Part shown: piece by piece, positions 33,065 to 40,314 of the stretch
How the letters are laid out: each line of letters starts with the position of its first letter
Position numbering within the stretch: the first letter of the stretch is position 1
NCBI GenBank assembly: GCA_002716125.1
Contig: PAZH01000077.1
Location: 1-40,314 of the forward strand
DNA: 40,314 nucleotides
Source of the DNA: Rhodospirillaceae bacterium
Lineage (GTDB): Bacteria; Pseudomonadota; Alphaproteobacteria; UBA8366
Direction: 5' to 3'
The notes under the pieces: generated by a model
What the model saw: the letters and a program-made list of their open reading frames with translations, nothing else
Told to the model about the DNA's origin: nothing
Databases searched by the model: none
Made by a program: the position numbers and the translations under genes

Positions 33065-34525
33065 GTGGCCGCTATCATGATACAAGGGACCAGTTCCGAC
33101 GCCGGCAAGTCGCTGGTTGTCGCCGGACTCTGCCGGGCGTTTCGGCGGCAAGGTCTCGACGTGCGGCCCTTCAAACCTCAAAACATGTCGAACAATGCAG
33201 CCGTGACAGCTGGCGGTGGCGAAATCGGGCGCGCACAAGCGCTGCAAGCCCGCGCCTGCGAGGTGCCGCCCGATACCGACATGAATCCAATTCTGCTTAA
33301 GCCGCAAACGGATGTCGGCGCACAGGTCGTGGTGCGCGGAAAGGTGCTGCGCAACGCGACGGCCCGTGAATACTATACGCTGAAAGACCAACTGCTTCCC
33401 ATCGCCATCGAGAGTTTCGAAACGCTGAAGGCAGATTGTGACATCGTCATCGTCGAGGGGGCGGGCAGCCCCGCAGAAGTCAACCTTCGACACGCCGATA
33501 TCGCAAACATGGGCTTCGCGGTGCCGACGGACACACCCGTCATCCTCGTCGGCGACATCGAACGCGGCGGCGTAATCGCAAATATGGTCGGCACCTACCA
33601 CCTGCTTGAATCGGAAGAACGTGCCCTCCTGTCCGGCTACATCGTCAATAAATTTCGTGGCGATGTATCACTGTTCGATGATGGTCTCGCCCGCATCACC
33701 CAAGAAACCGGCATGCGCAGTTTTGGTATTCTACCTTGGTTCGAAGGCGCCCGCCGTCTGCCCGCCGAAGACGCACTCGGCTTGAGCCGCTACGGCAGCA
33801 AAACCAACGGCAACGTTTCGATAGCCGTGCCCGTCTTTTCCAGAGTTGCGAATTTCGACGATCTAGATCCGTTGGCCGCCGAGCCGGACGTCGATCTCGT
33901 CATGGTCCAACAGGGCGAACCCATTCCGGCCGGTGTCGATCTCATTCTTTTGACCGGCTCAAAAGCCACCCGCGCCGATCTCACATTTCTCTTCGATCAG
34001 GGCTGGGATATCGATATCCAGGCGCATGTCCGCCGGGGTGGTGCCGTACTCGGCCTCTGTGCGGGCTACCAAATGCTCGGGCATTCCGTTGCCGATCCGG
34101 CCGGCGTCGAGGGGACGGCTGGCGAGACCAAGGGCCTTGCTTTGCTCGATGTCGAAACCGTACTCGGCGGAGACAAAACCTTGAGACCGGTGGAAGGCCG
34201 CGAGTTGGCAAGCGACTTACCCATTTCAGGGTATGAGATGCATATTGGCGAGACAGACGGGCCTGCGTTGACGAATCCGATGCTTCGGCTTGGAGATCGC
34301 AATGACGGCGCCGTTTCCCGCGACGGTTTAGTCTCCGGATGCTACGTCCACGGCCTGTTTGCCTCCGACCTGTTTCGCGCTGCCTTTCTCGGCAAACTGA
34401 AAGACGGGACTTTCGGATCGGTGCGCTACGAATCAATGGTGGAGACGACGCTCGACGACCTGGCCGCGCACTGCGCTCGGCACCTAGATCTCGAAGCCAT
34501 CGGATCTGCGGCGGGACTGAATTAA
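33065..34525 (+). CDS. cobQ: Adenosylcobyric acid synthase (glutamine-hydrolysing)
   Basis: The 486-residue enzyme has the N-terminal IMIQGTSSDAGKS nucleotide-binding motif, PFKPQNMSNNA, and the C-terminal class I glutaminase domain with the Cys nucleophile in GLCAGYQMLG and His in CYVHGLF. It amidates four carboxyl groups of adenosylcobyrinic acid a,c-diamide. GTG 33065 has AGGA about 11 bases upstream and gives the usual N-terminus. Its tail overlaps the convergent cobD tail by 4 bases, so this operon ends here. Confidence 0.94.
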   Translation: MAAIMIQGTSSDAGKSLVVAGLCRAFRRQGLDVRPFKPQNMSNNAAVTAGGGEIGRAQALQARACEVPPDTDMNPILLKPQTDVGAQVVVRGKVLRNATAREYYTLKDQLLPIAIESFETLKADCDIVIVEGAGSPAEVNLRHADIANMGFAVPTDTPVILVGDIERGGVIANMVGTYHLLESEERALLSGYIVNKFRGDVSLFDDGLARITQETGMRSFGILPWFEGARRLPAEDALGLSRYGSKTNGNVSIAVPVFSRVANFDDLDPLAAEPDVDLVMVQQGEPIPAGVDLILLTGSKATRADLTFLFDQGWDIDIQAHVRRGGAVLGLCAGYQMLGHSVADPAGVEGTAGETKGLALLDVETVLGGDKTLRPVEGRELASDLPISGYEMHIGETDGPALTNPMLRLGDRNDGAVSRDGLVSGCYVHGLFASDLFRAAFLGKLKDGTFGSVRYESMVETTLDDLAAHCARHLDLEAIGSAAGLN

Positions 34526-35517
34526 ATGGCGATGACGGCAATACCAATGGCAGCGACGATACCGCCCGCCAACAAATACAGGCGAAGGGCACGGCGGATA
34601 TCGTCCGCGCTAGCGTCCTTGCGGCCGTCGCCCATCCAGGCGTCGTCGACATGACGGCCGTCGTAAATGCGCGGGCCCGCCAAGGCCAAATCAAGGGCGC
34701 CGGCCATTGCCGCCTCCGGCCAACCGGCATTGGGCGAACGGTGATTCCGCGCATCCCGCATCATCGCTTGGAACGCCGTTCCAGCGCACGTGTCGTATAT
34801 GAAAAAAGAGGCTGCGATAAATGCCAAACCGGAGAGACGAGCTGCCGGCCAATTGGCGACGTCATCAAGGCGCGCCGCGGCCCAGCCGAAGGCGCGGTAC
34901 TTTTCGCTCTTATATCCAATCATACTGTCGAGCGTATTGATCGCTTTGTAAGCGAAAATACCCGGCAGACCGAACAGAACATAAAAGAAAACCGGCGCGA
35001 CGAAGCCATCGCTGAAATTTTCCGCCGCGGATTCGATGGTCGCCCGCGCGACGCCGGCCTCATCGAGCGTGTCCGGGTCTCGGCCGACGATATGTTTCAC
35101 CGCCGCGCGACCGCTCTCGAGATTCTCCTCCAAACCGACGGCAACGCGCAAAACGTAGTTATACAAGTCTCGAAACGCGAGCAGCGACGAGACGAGAACC
35201 GCCTCAACGATCCAATTGCCGGATATCGGCACTTCGCGAATGCCCCAACCGATGAGCCAGCCCAGAAAGGCACATCCGGCGACAACCACAAGCACAGCGA
35301 GCACACCCGATATTTTTCGCGTCGCATCACCGGATTCCGGATCGTTCAAAGATTGATCGAGCCGTTCGATAATCCGGCCAATCAAGACGACCGGATGCGG
35401 CACGCGATCGTAGATCCGCTTCGGATCGCCGAAGAGCGCGTCCAAGAGAAACGCGATGGTCAGCGTGTAGGCGAAAGCCAATGCGAATGGATATTCGGTC
35501 GGGAACGTTATAAGCAC
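34522..35517 (-). CDS. cobD: Adenosylcobinamide-phosphate synthase (CobD/CbiB)
   Basis: The membrane protein has FLLDALFGDP near the start, VPHPVVLIGRIIERLD, ATIESAAENFSDGFVAPVFFY, DSMIGYKSEKYRAFGWAAARLDDVANW and NAGWPEAAMAGAL, all marks of CbiB/CobD. It attaches aminopropanol (phosphate) to cobyric acid. The frame is open to 35862, but that part is antisense to cbiX and not family-like, so GTG 35517 is preferred (331 aa). It is the only cobalamin gene in its direction here, divergent from cbiX. Confidence 0.9.
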   Translation of the reverse strand: MLITFPTEYPFALAFAYTLTIAFLLDALFGDPKRIYDRVPHPVVLIGRIIERLDQSLNDPESGDATRKISGVLAVLVVVAGCAFLGWLIGWGIREVPISGNWIVEAVLVSSLLAFRDLYNYVLRVAVGLEENLESGRAAVKHIVGRDPDTLDEAGVARATIESAAENFSDGFVAPVFFYVLFGLPGIFAYKAINTLDSMIGYKSEKYRAFGWAAARLDDVANWPAARLSGLAFIAASFFIYDTCAGTAFQAMMRDARNHRSPNAGWPEAAMAGALDLALAGPRIYDGRHVDDAWMGDGRKDASADDIRRALRLYLLAGGIVAAIGIAVIAI

Positions 35518-35599
35518 AGGAGAATCCTGCGCGCCCGAAGCGAAACCGTCAACGACAACAAGCGAGCGGGCCTGGCACCGCACGAAAGGGACACCGATT

Positions 35600-36649
35600 A
35601 TGACCGGTAAAACTGGAATTCTTCTTTGCGGCCACGGAAGCCGCGACGCCAACGCAATCCGCGAGTTTGCGGTCCTGGCGGAAATGCTCGATGCACGCCT
35701 ACCCGACGTCGATGTCGACCACGGTTTCCTGGAATTCGCGACGCCGGTCATTCGCACGGGTTTGGACGCCTTGCGGGAGAAGGGAAATACGGAAATCCTC
35801 GCGCTGCCCGGCATGTTGTTCGCTGCCGGGCACGTAAAGAACGACATTCCCTCCGTTCTCAATACCTATATGGCGCAGAATCCCGGGGTAAACGTCCATT
35901 ACGGCCGGGAACTCGGGATCGATATGAAGATGGTGCGGGCCGCAGGCAAACGCATCGAAGAAGCTTTGGAAACCGCGGAGACGGACGTCCCGAAACACGA
36001 AACCCTTCTGATGGTGGTGGGGCGCGGCGCGTCCGACCCGGATGCAAACTCCAACATTTCGAAGGTTATGCGTTTGCTTTGGGAAGCATTCGGCTTCGGT
36101 TGGGGCGAAGTCTGCTATTCGGGTGTCACATTCCCCTTGGTCGAACCGGGCCTCGAGCATGCGACGAAACTCGGCTTCAAACGGATCATCGTCTTCCCCT
36201 ATTTCCTTTTCACCGGCGTGCTCGTGAAGCGCATCTACGACTACACCGACGCCGTTGCGGCACGGCATCCCGAGATCGAGTTCATCAAGGCCCCTTACCT
36301 CAATGCGCAGCCTTTGGTCCTGGAGACTTTCGTCGATCGAATGGTCGAGATTCAGGAAGGGACCGGCAACATGAATTGCCAGATGTGCAAATACCGCGAA
36401 CAGGTTCTTGGTTTCGAGGCGGAAGTCGGCCTGCCGCAGGAAAGTCACCACCATCATGTCGAAGGGATTGGCACCGACGAAGACCATGCGCACGACCACG
36501 ATCACGGGCATCATCACAGTCATTCGCACGACCACGCACACGGTCATCACCATGATCACGATCATGACCATGGCCATCATCCTTATCCCCATGCGGATCA
36601 CCCCCTGGGGCCGGTCAGCATGGAAAAATCGGACGTTAAAACCGATTAG
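35600..36649 (+). CDS. cbiX: Sirohydrochlorin cobaltochelatase, CbiX-like, with His-rich tail
   Basis: The 349-residue protein has two chelatase halves. Metal-ligand His residues are visible in LLCGHGSRDANA and MLFAAGHVKND, and the second half has VVGRGASDPDANSN. Near residue 256 is M-N-C-Q-M-C, the MXCXXC motif linked to an Fe-S cluster in long CbiX proteins. The last about 70 residues are very rich in His and Asp (HDHDHGHHH-type runs), probably for cobalt or nickel storage. It inserts Co(II) into sirohydrochlorin, the first step of the early-cobalt route. It heads the plus-strand cluster cbiX-cobH-cobL-cobI-cbiG/cobJ. Confidence 0.93.
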   Translation: MTGKTGILLCGHGSRDANAIREFAVLAEMLDARLPDVDVDHGFLEFATPVIRTGLDALREKGNTEILALPGMLFAAGHVKNDIPSVLNTYMAQNPGVNVHYGRELGIDMKMVRAAGKRIEEALETAETDVPKHETLLMVVGRGASDPDANSNISKVMRLLWEAFGFGWGEVCYSGVTFPLVEPGLEHATKLGFKRIIVFPYFLFTGVLVKRIYDYTDAVAARHPEIEFIKAPYLNAQPLVLETFVDRMVEIQEGTGNMNCQMCKYREQVLGFEAEVGLPQESHHHHVEGIGTDEDHAHDHDHGHHHSHSHDHAHGHHHDHDHDHGHHPYPHADHPLGPVSMEKSDVKTD

Positions 36650-36653
36650 ACCG

Positions 36654-37283
36654 ATGACCGCTTATCTCCGCAATCCGCAGGAAATCTATCGAAAGTCCTT
36701 CGCCATCGTGCGCGAAGAGACCGACCTATCGCGGGTTTCAACCGAGATTTCGGAAATCGTTATTCGTCTGGTTCATGCCTGCGGCATGCCTGAAATCGTA
36801 CCGGATATCGCCTATTCGGACGACATGGTATCGGCAGGCCGCAAAGCTTTGGCAGACGGCAAGTCGATCGTGACCGATGTGCGGATGGTAGAGGCCGGCA
36901 TCATGCGCCGTCGATTGCCCGCCTCGAATCCCGTTCTGTGCGCTATTGGCGACGACGGCCTTGCCGAAGAGGCAAAAAGCCGCGACACGACACGCTCAGC
37001 GATCGCGATCGAGAAACTGTCGGACGCGTGGGCCGGCGGCATCGTCGCGATCGGTTCGGCCCCAACAGCATTGTTTCGTGTCCTCGAAATGATCGACGAA
37101 GGTGCCCCGCCGCCGGCCGTCATCCTCGGCTTTCCCGTCGGCTTCGTCGGCGCGGCCGAATCAAAGCAAGCCTTGATCGAGGCGGAAAACGGTGTGCCCT
37201 TTGTCACCTTGCGGGGACGGCGCGGCGGCAGCGCGCTCGCAGCGGCAGCCGTCAACGCACTTGCCGGACCTCTAGAGGGATAA
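36654..37283 (+). CDS. cobH: Precorrin-8X methylmutase
   Basis: The 209-residue protein is CobH/CbiC. It starts with YLRNPQEIYRKSFAIVREE and has the catalytic His in IRLVHACGMPE, then IVTDVRMVEAGI, VAIGSAPTALFRVLE and ILGFPVGFVGAAESK. It moves the C11 methyl group to C12, giving (cobalt-)hydrogenobyrinic acid. ATG 36654 follows the cbiX stop by 4 bases; longer starts would read antisense to the cbiX His tail. It is translationally close to cobL. Confidence 0.95.
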   Translation: MTAYLRNPQEIYRKSFAIVREETDLSRVSTEISEIVIRLVHACGMPEIVPDIAYSDDMVSAGRKALADGKSIVTDVRMVEAGIMRRRLPASNPVLCAIGDDGLAEEAKSRDTTRSAIAIEKLSDAWAGGIVAIGSAPTALFRVLEMIDEGAPPPAVILGFPVGFVGAAESKQALIEAENGVPFVTLRGRRGGSALAAAAVNALAGPLEG

Positions 37284-37289
37284 TCGGCG

Positions 37290-38498
37290 ATGACGGCGAA
37301 ATGGCTCTCGATCATCGGTATCGGCGAAGATGGCCTCGACGGCCTAACCCCTGCTGCGCGTGCCATCGTCGACAACGCCGAAGTCTTCGTCGGCGGCGCA
37401 CGCCATCTCTCCATGGTACCGCAAGATGGGCGTGAACGGCTCGCTTGGCCAAGCCCGATTCGCACGTTGCTGCCCGAAATCGAAAAACGACGTGGCCGTC
37501 GCGTTTGCGTGCTCGCGACAGGCGATCCGCTGCACTACGGCGTCGGCACGACGATCTTGCGCGGCGTCGATATGGACGAAGTTACGATCGTCCCCGGCCG
37601 CTCGGCCTTTACGATGGCCACAGCACGGCTCGGCTGGACGCGCCACGAGGTCGAGTGTCTAACACTGCATGGCCGCGCCTTTTCGATCTTTAACGCTTAT
37701 GTGCAGCCGGGTGCGAAATTACTTATCCTGACCGATGACGGCAGCACGCCGGCGAAGATCGCCGATGCTCTCTGTGTTATGGGCTATGGCGAGAGCCGCA
37801 TCACCGTCTTCGAACGGATGGACAGTGCCTCCGAAGGGATCGTGCAATCGACGGCCGCCGATTGGCGGGGCGCCAAGACGAACGACTTCAACACGGTCGC
37901 TGTCGAATGCATCGCAGGCCCGGACGCGAGTTCGCGAAGCCGGACGCCAGGCTTACCGGACGAGGTATATGCCAACGACGGACAACTCACGAAACGCGAA
38001 GTCCGCGCCATCACGCTTGCAGCCCTCCGCCCCACACCGGGCGAGATGCTTTGGGATGTCGGTGCGGGGTGTGGATCGGTGGCAATCGAATGGATGCGCA
38101 TGCATCCCCGAAACGAAGCCGTTACCATTGAGCGTAATCCGGACCGCGTACAGATGATCGCCGCGAATGCCGAAGCGCTCGGCACGCCGCGCCTCCAGAT
38201 CATCACCGGTACGGCGCCCACTGCATTCGCCGAATCATCTGCCCCGGACGCAATTTTCATCGGTGGGGGACTTTCAGATGAAGGCTTGATCGAATCGTCA
38301 TGGACCGCGTTACGCTCGGGCGGCCGATTGGTCGCAAACGTTGTCACGGTTGAAGGCGAACGCCGGTTGATGGATTGGCGAGACGCTCATGGCGGCGAAC
38401 TCTCTCGCATTTCGGTCGAGCGCGCCGAGCCGGTCGGCCGTTTCACCGGCTGGCGGCCCGCCCTGACCGTCACACAGTATTCGAGCATAAAACCATGA
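37290..38498 (+). CDS. cobL: Precorrin-6Y C5,15-methyltransferase (decarboxylating)
   Basis: The 402-residue fusion contains a CbiE-type methylase domain (about 1-200: LSIIGIGEDGLDGL, VLATGDPLHYGVG, VPGRSAFTMA) and a CbiT-type domain (about 215-402: LTKREVRAITLA, WDVGAGCGSVAIEW, DAIFIGGGLS). It methylates C5 and C15 and decarboxylates the acetate side chain. Start ATG 37290 is 6 bases after cobH. Its stop overlaps the cobI start. Confidence 0.95.
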   Translation: MTAKWLSIIGIGEDGLDGLTPAARAIVDNAEVFVGGARHLSMVPQDGRERLAWPSPIRTLLPEIEKRRGRRVCVLATGDPLHYGVGTTILRGVDMDEVTIVPGRSAFTMATARLGWTRHEVECLTLHGRAFSIFNAYVQPGAKLLILTDDGSTPAKIADALCVMGYGESRITVFERMDSASEGIVQSTAADWRGAKTNDFNTVAVECIAGPDASSRSRTPGLPDEVYANDGQLTKREVRAITLAALRPTPGEMLWDVGAGCGSVAIEWMRMHPRNEAVTIERNPDRVQMIAANAEALGTPRLQIITGTAPTAFAESSAPDAIFIGGGLSDEGLIESSWTALRSGGRLVANVVTVEGERRLMDWRDAHGGELSRISVERAEPVGRFTGWRPALTVTQYSSIKP

Positions 38499-39202
38499 GC
38501 GGCACGCTGTACGGCATCGGAGTCGGTCCCGGCGACCCGGACCTCATTACGTTGAAAGCGTACCGGGTCCTGCAAGCGGCACCTGTCCTCGCTTATCCCG
38601 CACCCGAGACCGGCGATAGTCTCGCGCGGCAAATTGTGGCGCCACATCTGACGGACGAAAAAACCGAAATTGCGATCCGCATGCCCCTCTCCGCACCGAA
38701 GTTCCCCGACAATACCGTCTATGGGGAAGCGGCAACGCAACTGGAACAGCATCTCGCCAAGGGACAAGACGTGGCAGTCCTCTGCGAAGGAGATCCGTTC
38801 TTCTATGGATCGTTTATGTATCTCTTTGCCCGAATGGCCGAGAGGCACGCGGTCGAAGTCGTCCCGGGCGTCTCATCGCCGATGGCCTGCGCGGCGGTCT
38901 TGGGCGCGCCATTAGCTGCACAGAACGATATCCTCACGATCCTGCCGGCTCCCCTCCCGTCCGACCAACTAAAAGCACGCCTGGAAGCGACGGATGCCGC
39001 AGCCATAATCAAACTCGGTCGGCACTTCGAGCGCGTCCGTACGCTCATCGCGGAGCTAAATCTCACAGGCTGCGCCCGTTATATCGAGCGCGCAACGATG
39101 GAGGCCGAAAGGGTGGTCCCGCTCGCGGACGTCGAACCCAGTTCGTCGCCCTACTTCTCGATGATCCTCGTCCACCGGCGGGGACAGGCTTGGTTGCGAT
39201 GA
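38495..39202 (+). CDS. cobI: Precorrin-2 C20-methyltransferase
   Basis: The 235-residue SAM-dependent methylase has GVGPGDPDLITLKAYRVL at the start, VLCEGDPFFYGSFMYLF and VVPGVSSPMACAA, typical for CobI/CbiL. ATG 38495 overlaps the cobL stop (ATGA); a longer frame to 38375 reads across cobL and is rejected. The next gene starts 4 bases before its stop. Confidence 0.95.
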   Translation: MSGTLYGIGVGPGDPDLITLKAYRVLQAAPVLAYPAPETGDSLARQIVAPHLTDEKTEIAIRMPLSAPKFPDNTVYGEAATQLEQHLAKGQDVAVLCEGDPFFYGSFMYLFARMAERHAVEVVPGVSSPMACAAVLGAPLAAQNDILTILPAPLPSDQLKARLEATDAAAIIKLGRHFERVRTLIAELNLTGCARYIERATMEAERVVPLADVEPSSSPYFSMILVHRRGQAWLR

Positions 39203-40314
39203 ACGAACCCGCCATCATCGTCCTCACGGCAAATGGGCAGGAAACCGCCAAGCGCATATCTGCCGCTTTACCCGATGCAGAGATTTTCGTGCGCCGGGGT
39301 CGTGCCATCGACGGAACCGCGTTCGACGACACCGGCGAGATCCTTCGCAACCTGTTCACAAAGGGGCGGACGATCATCGGTGTTTGTGCCGCCGGCATAT
39401 TGATTCGCTTGCTGGCGCCCGTCTTGAATTCAAAACGGGACGAACCGCCCGTGCTCGCCGTCTCCGAGGACGGGGCTGTTGTCATACCCTTGCTGGGCGG
39501 ACATCGGGGCGGCAACCGTCTGGCGGCGGAACTCGCCGAAACACTCGGCGGGCAATCCGCCATCACCACCGCCAGCGACCGGCGGTTCGGCGTGGCGTTA
39601 GACGATCCGCCATCCGGCTGGGTTCTCTCGAACCCGGCGGATGCAAATGCATTTCTTGCAAAATTGCTCGACGGCGCCGCCGTCCAGCTTCACGGCACAG
39701 CGGACTGGGTGACAAACAGCGACCTGCCGCTGTCTGAGTCGGGTGATCTTATCATTGAGGTGGCTGAGACACCGACCGAGGGCGGCCCGGACCATCTCGT
39801 GTATCACAAGCGCGACCTGGCAATTGGCATTGGTTGCGAGCGCGATACATCGGCCGATGAAATAAGGAACCTGGTCACCCAAGTTCTAACAACAAATAGC
39901 CTGCCTCGTGAGGCGATCGCGGGTATTTGGACCATCGATTTGAAAATGGACGAACCGGGAATCGCCGATACGGCAACCAGTTTTGGTGTACCTCTACGGT
40001 TCTTCGGCCCGGATACGCTCGAAGCGGAAACGCCGCGTCTCGCCAACCCGTCCGAGGTGGTCTTCCGGGAAGTTGGCGCCCACGGTGTCGCGGAAGCGGC
40101 TGCTTTGGCCGCCGCAGGGGCGGAAAGCACGCTTATTGCACCAAAAGTTAAGAGTCTCCGTGCGACCTGCGCTGTCGCCCGTGCAGACAGCCCCATCGAT
40201 GGTCACCTCGGAACCGGACGGGGCCACCTTGCGCTTGTCGGTCTTGGCCCTGGCCAAGAAGCTTGGCGCAGCGGCGAGGCTGCCCAGCAATTGCGCGACG
40301 CTGAAGATATCGTC
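39199..40314 (+). CDS. cbiG-cobJ: CbiG-CobJ fusion, 5' part (runs off the window)
   Basis: The frame from ATG 39199 (overlapping the cobI stop) is open to the end of the window, 372 residues. It begins as CbiG: VCAAGILIRLLAPVL and PLLGGHRGGNRLA mark the CbiG N domain, a variable middle follows, then GIGCERDTSADEI and FREVGAHGVAEAAAL mark the CbiG C-terminal (CobE-like) domain. From about residue 340, GHLALVGLGPGQE starts a second domain, the SAM-dependent CobJ/CbiH methylase (precorrin-3B C17-methyltransferase). CbiG opens the ring lactone in the cobalt-early pathway. The missing 3' part should hold the rest of the methylase. Confidence 0.9.
   Translation, partial: MNEPAIIVLTANGQETAKRISAALPDAEIFVRRGRAIDGTAFDDTGEILRNLFTKGRTIIGVCAAGILIRLLAPVLNSKRDEPPVLAVSEDGAVVIPLLGGHRGGNRLAAELAETLGGQSAITTASDRRFGVALDDPPSGWVLSNPADANAFLAKLLDGAAVQLHGTADWVTNSDLPLSESGDLIIEVAETPTEGGPDHLVYHKRDLAIGIGCERDTSADEIRNLVTQVLTTNSLPREAIAGIWTIDLKMDEPGIADTATSFGVPLRFFGPDTLEAETPRLANPSEVVFREVGAHGVAEAAALAAAGAESTLIAPKVKSLRATCAVARADSPIDGHLGTGRGHLALVGLGPGQEAWRSGEAAQQLRDAEDIV

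Noticed and set aside
34339..35610. 423-codon plus-strand ORF opposite cobD
   Set aside because: It is antisense to the clear membrane protein CobD and its translation is Arg-rich with no family match.
35518..35862. N-terminal extension of the cobD frame
   Set aside because: These 115 codons are antisense to cbiX, are Ser/Arg rich and unlike CbiB N-termini; GTG 35517 gives the normal protein.
36480..36600. CRISPR-like or tandem repeat
   Set aside because: The quasi-repeats are His/Asp codons of the CbiX tail, in frame and without regular spacers.

Overview
The window reads as a GC-rich chromosomal segment of an alphaproteobacterium, probably a Rhodospirillales-like lineage. This is inference from gene content: a CobN-type cobalamin cluster with CbiX and a CbiG-CobJ fusion, a GcvA-like LysR regulator, many MaoC/CaiB/CoA-ligase genes, and two kinds of short interspersed hairpin repeat of a type common in alphaproteobacterial intergenic DNA. 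No rRNA, tRNA, IS element, phage gene or CRISPR array was recognised.

Layout. (1) 1-2023: the 3' end of a trypsin-like protease, a hairpin repeat, a small membrane protein and a CinA family gene. (2) 2032-9283, all minus strand: a catabolic block with two pairs of MaoC/hot-dog proteins, a nitronate monooxygenase-like flavoprotein, a PaaK-like CoA ligase, an AhpD-like protein, a two-domain cupin and a LysR regulator. (3) 9519-14624: a class II aldolase, a 346-bp gap holding a promoter/boxA-like signal, a metallophosphoesterase, an alpha/beta hydrolase, a four-domain rhodanese protein and a CGNR regulator. (4) 14715-18732: a GST frameshifted in a C7 tract, then a Rieske oxygenase, an NMT1-like binding protein and a 2-oxoglutarate oxygenase. 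(5) 18859-20768: two receiver-domain genes, one of them frameshifted. (6) 21038-24289: an exported phospholipase D-like protein, a CaiB-type CoA transferase and a TauD-type dioxygenase. (7) 24321-40314: a large adenosylcobalamin cluster: bluB, cobS, cobT, a cobalamin riboswitch, cobU-cobW-cobN-cobO-cobQ, cobD on the other strand, cbiX-cobH-cobL-cobI and a cbiG-cobJ fusion that runs off the end.

The most striking observation is in block 2. The AhpD-like reading frame (4807-5898, minus) is interrupted by a single in-frame TGA. That TGA replaces the second Cys of the CxxC-x3-H peroxidase motif (the protein reads C-F-Y-[TGA]-T-A-S-H). The same frame continues for about 115 codons into a recognisable family C-terminus. 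A hairpin with a GG-containing loop starts 11 nt downstream, a geometry close to bacterial SECIS elements. I interpret the gene as encoding a selenoprotein. The adjacent bicupin is interrupted by an in-frame TAA, which cannot be selenocysteine, so a decaying operon must be weighed as the alternative.

Other points of note are: paired MaoC subunits in which only one partner keeps the catalytic Asp/His dyad; two 17-bp direct repeats 42 bp apart between the CGNR regulator and the GST; two homopolymer frameshifts; and a cobalamin cluster that mixes markers of the early-cobalt (CbiX, CbiG) and late-cobalt (CobN, CobW) routes.
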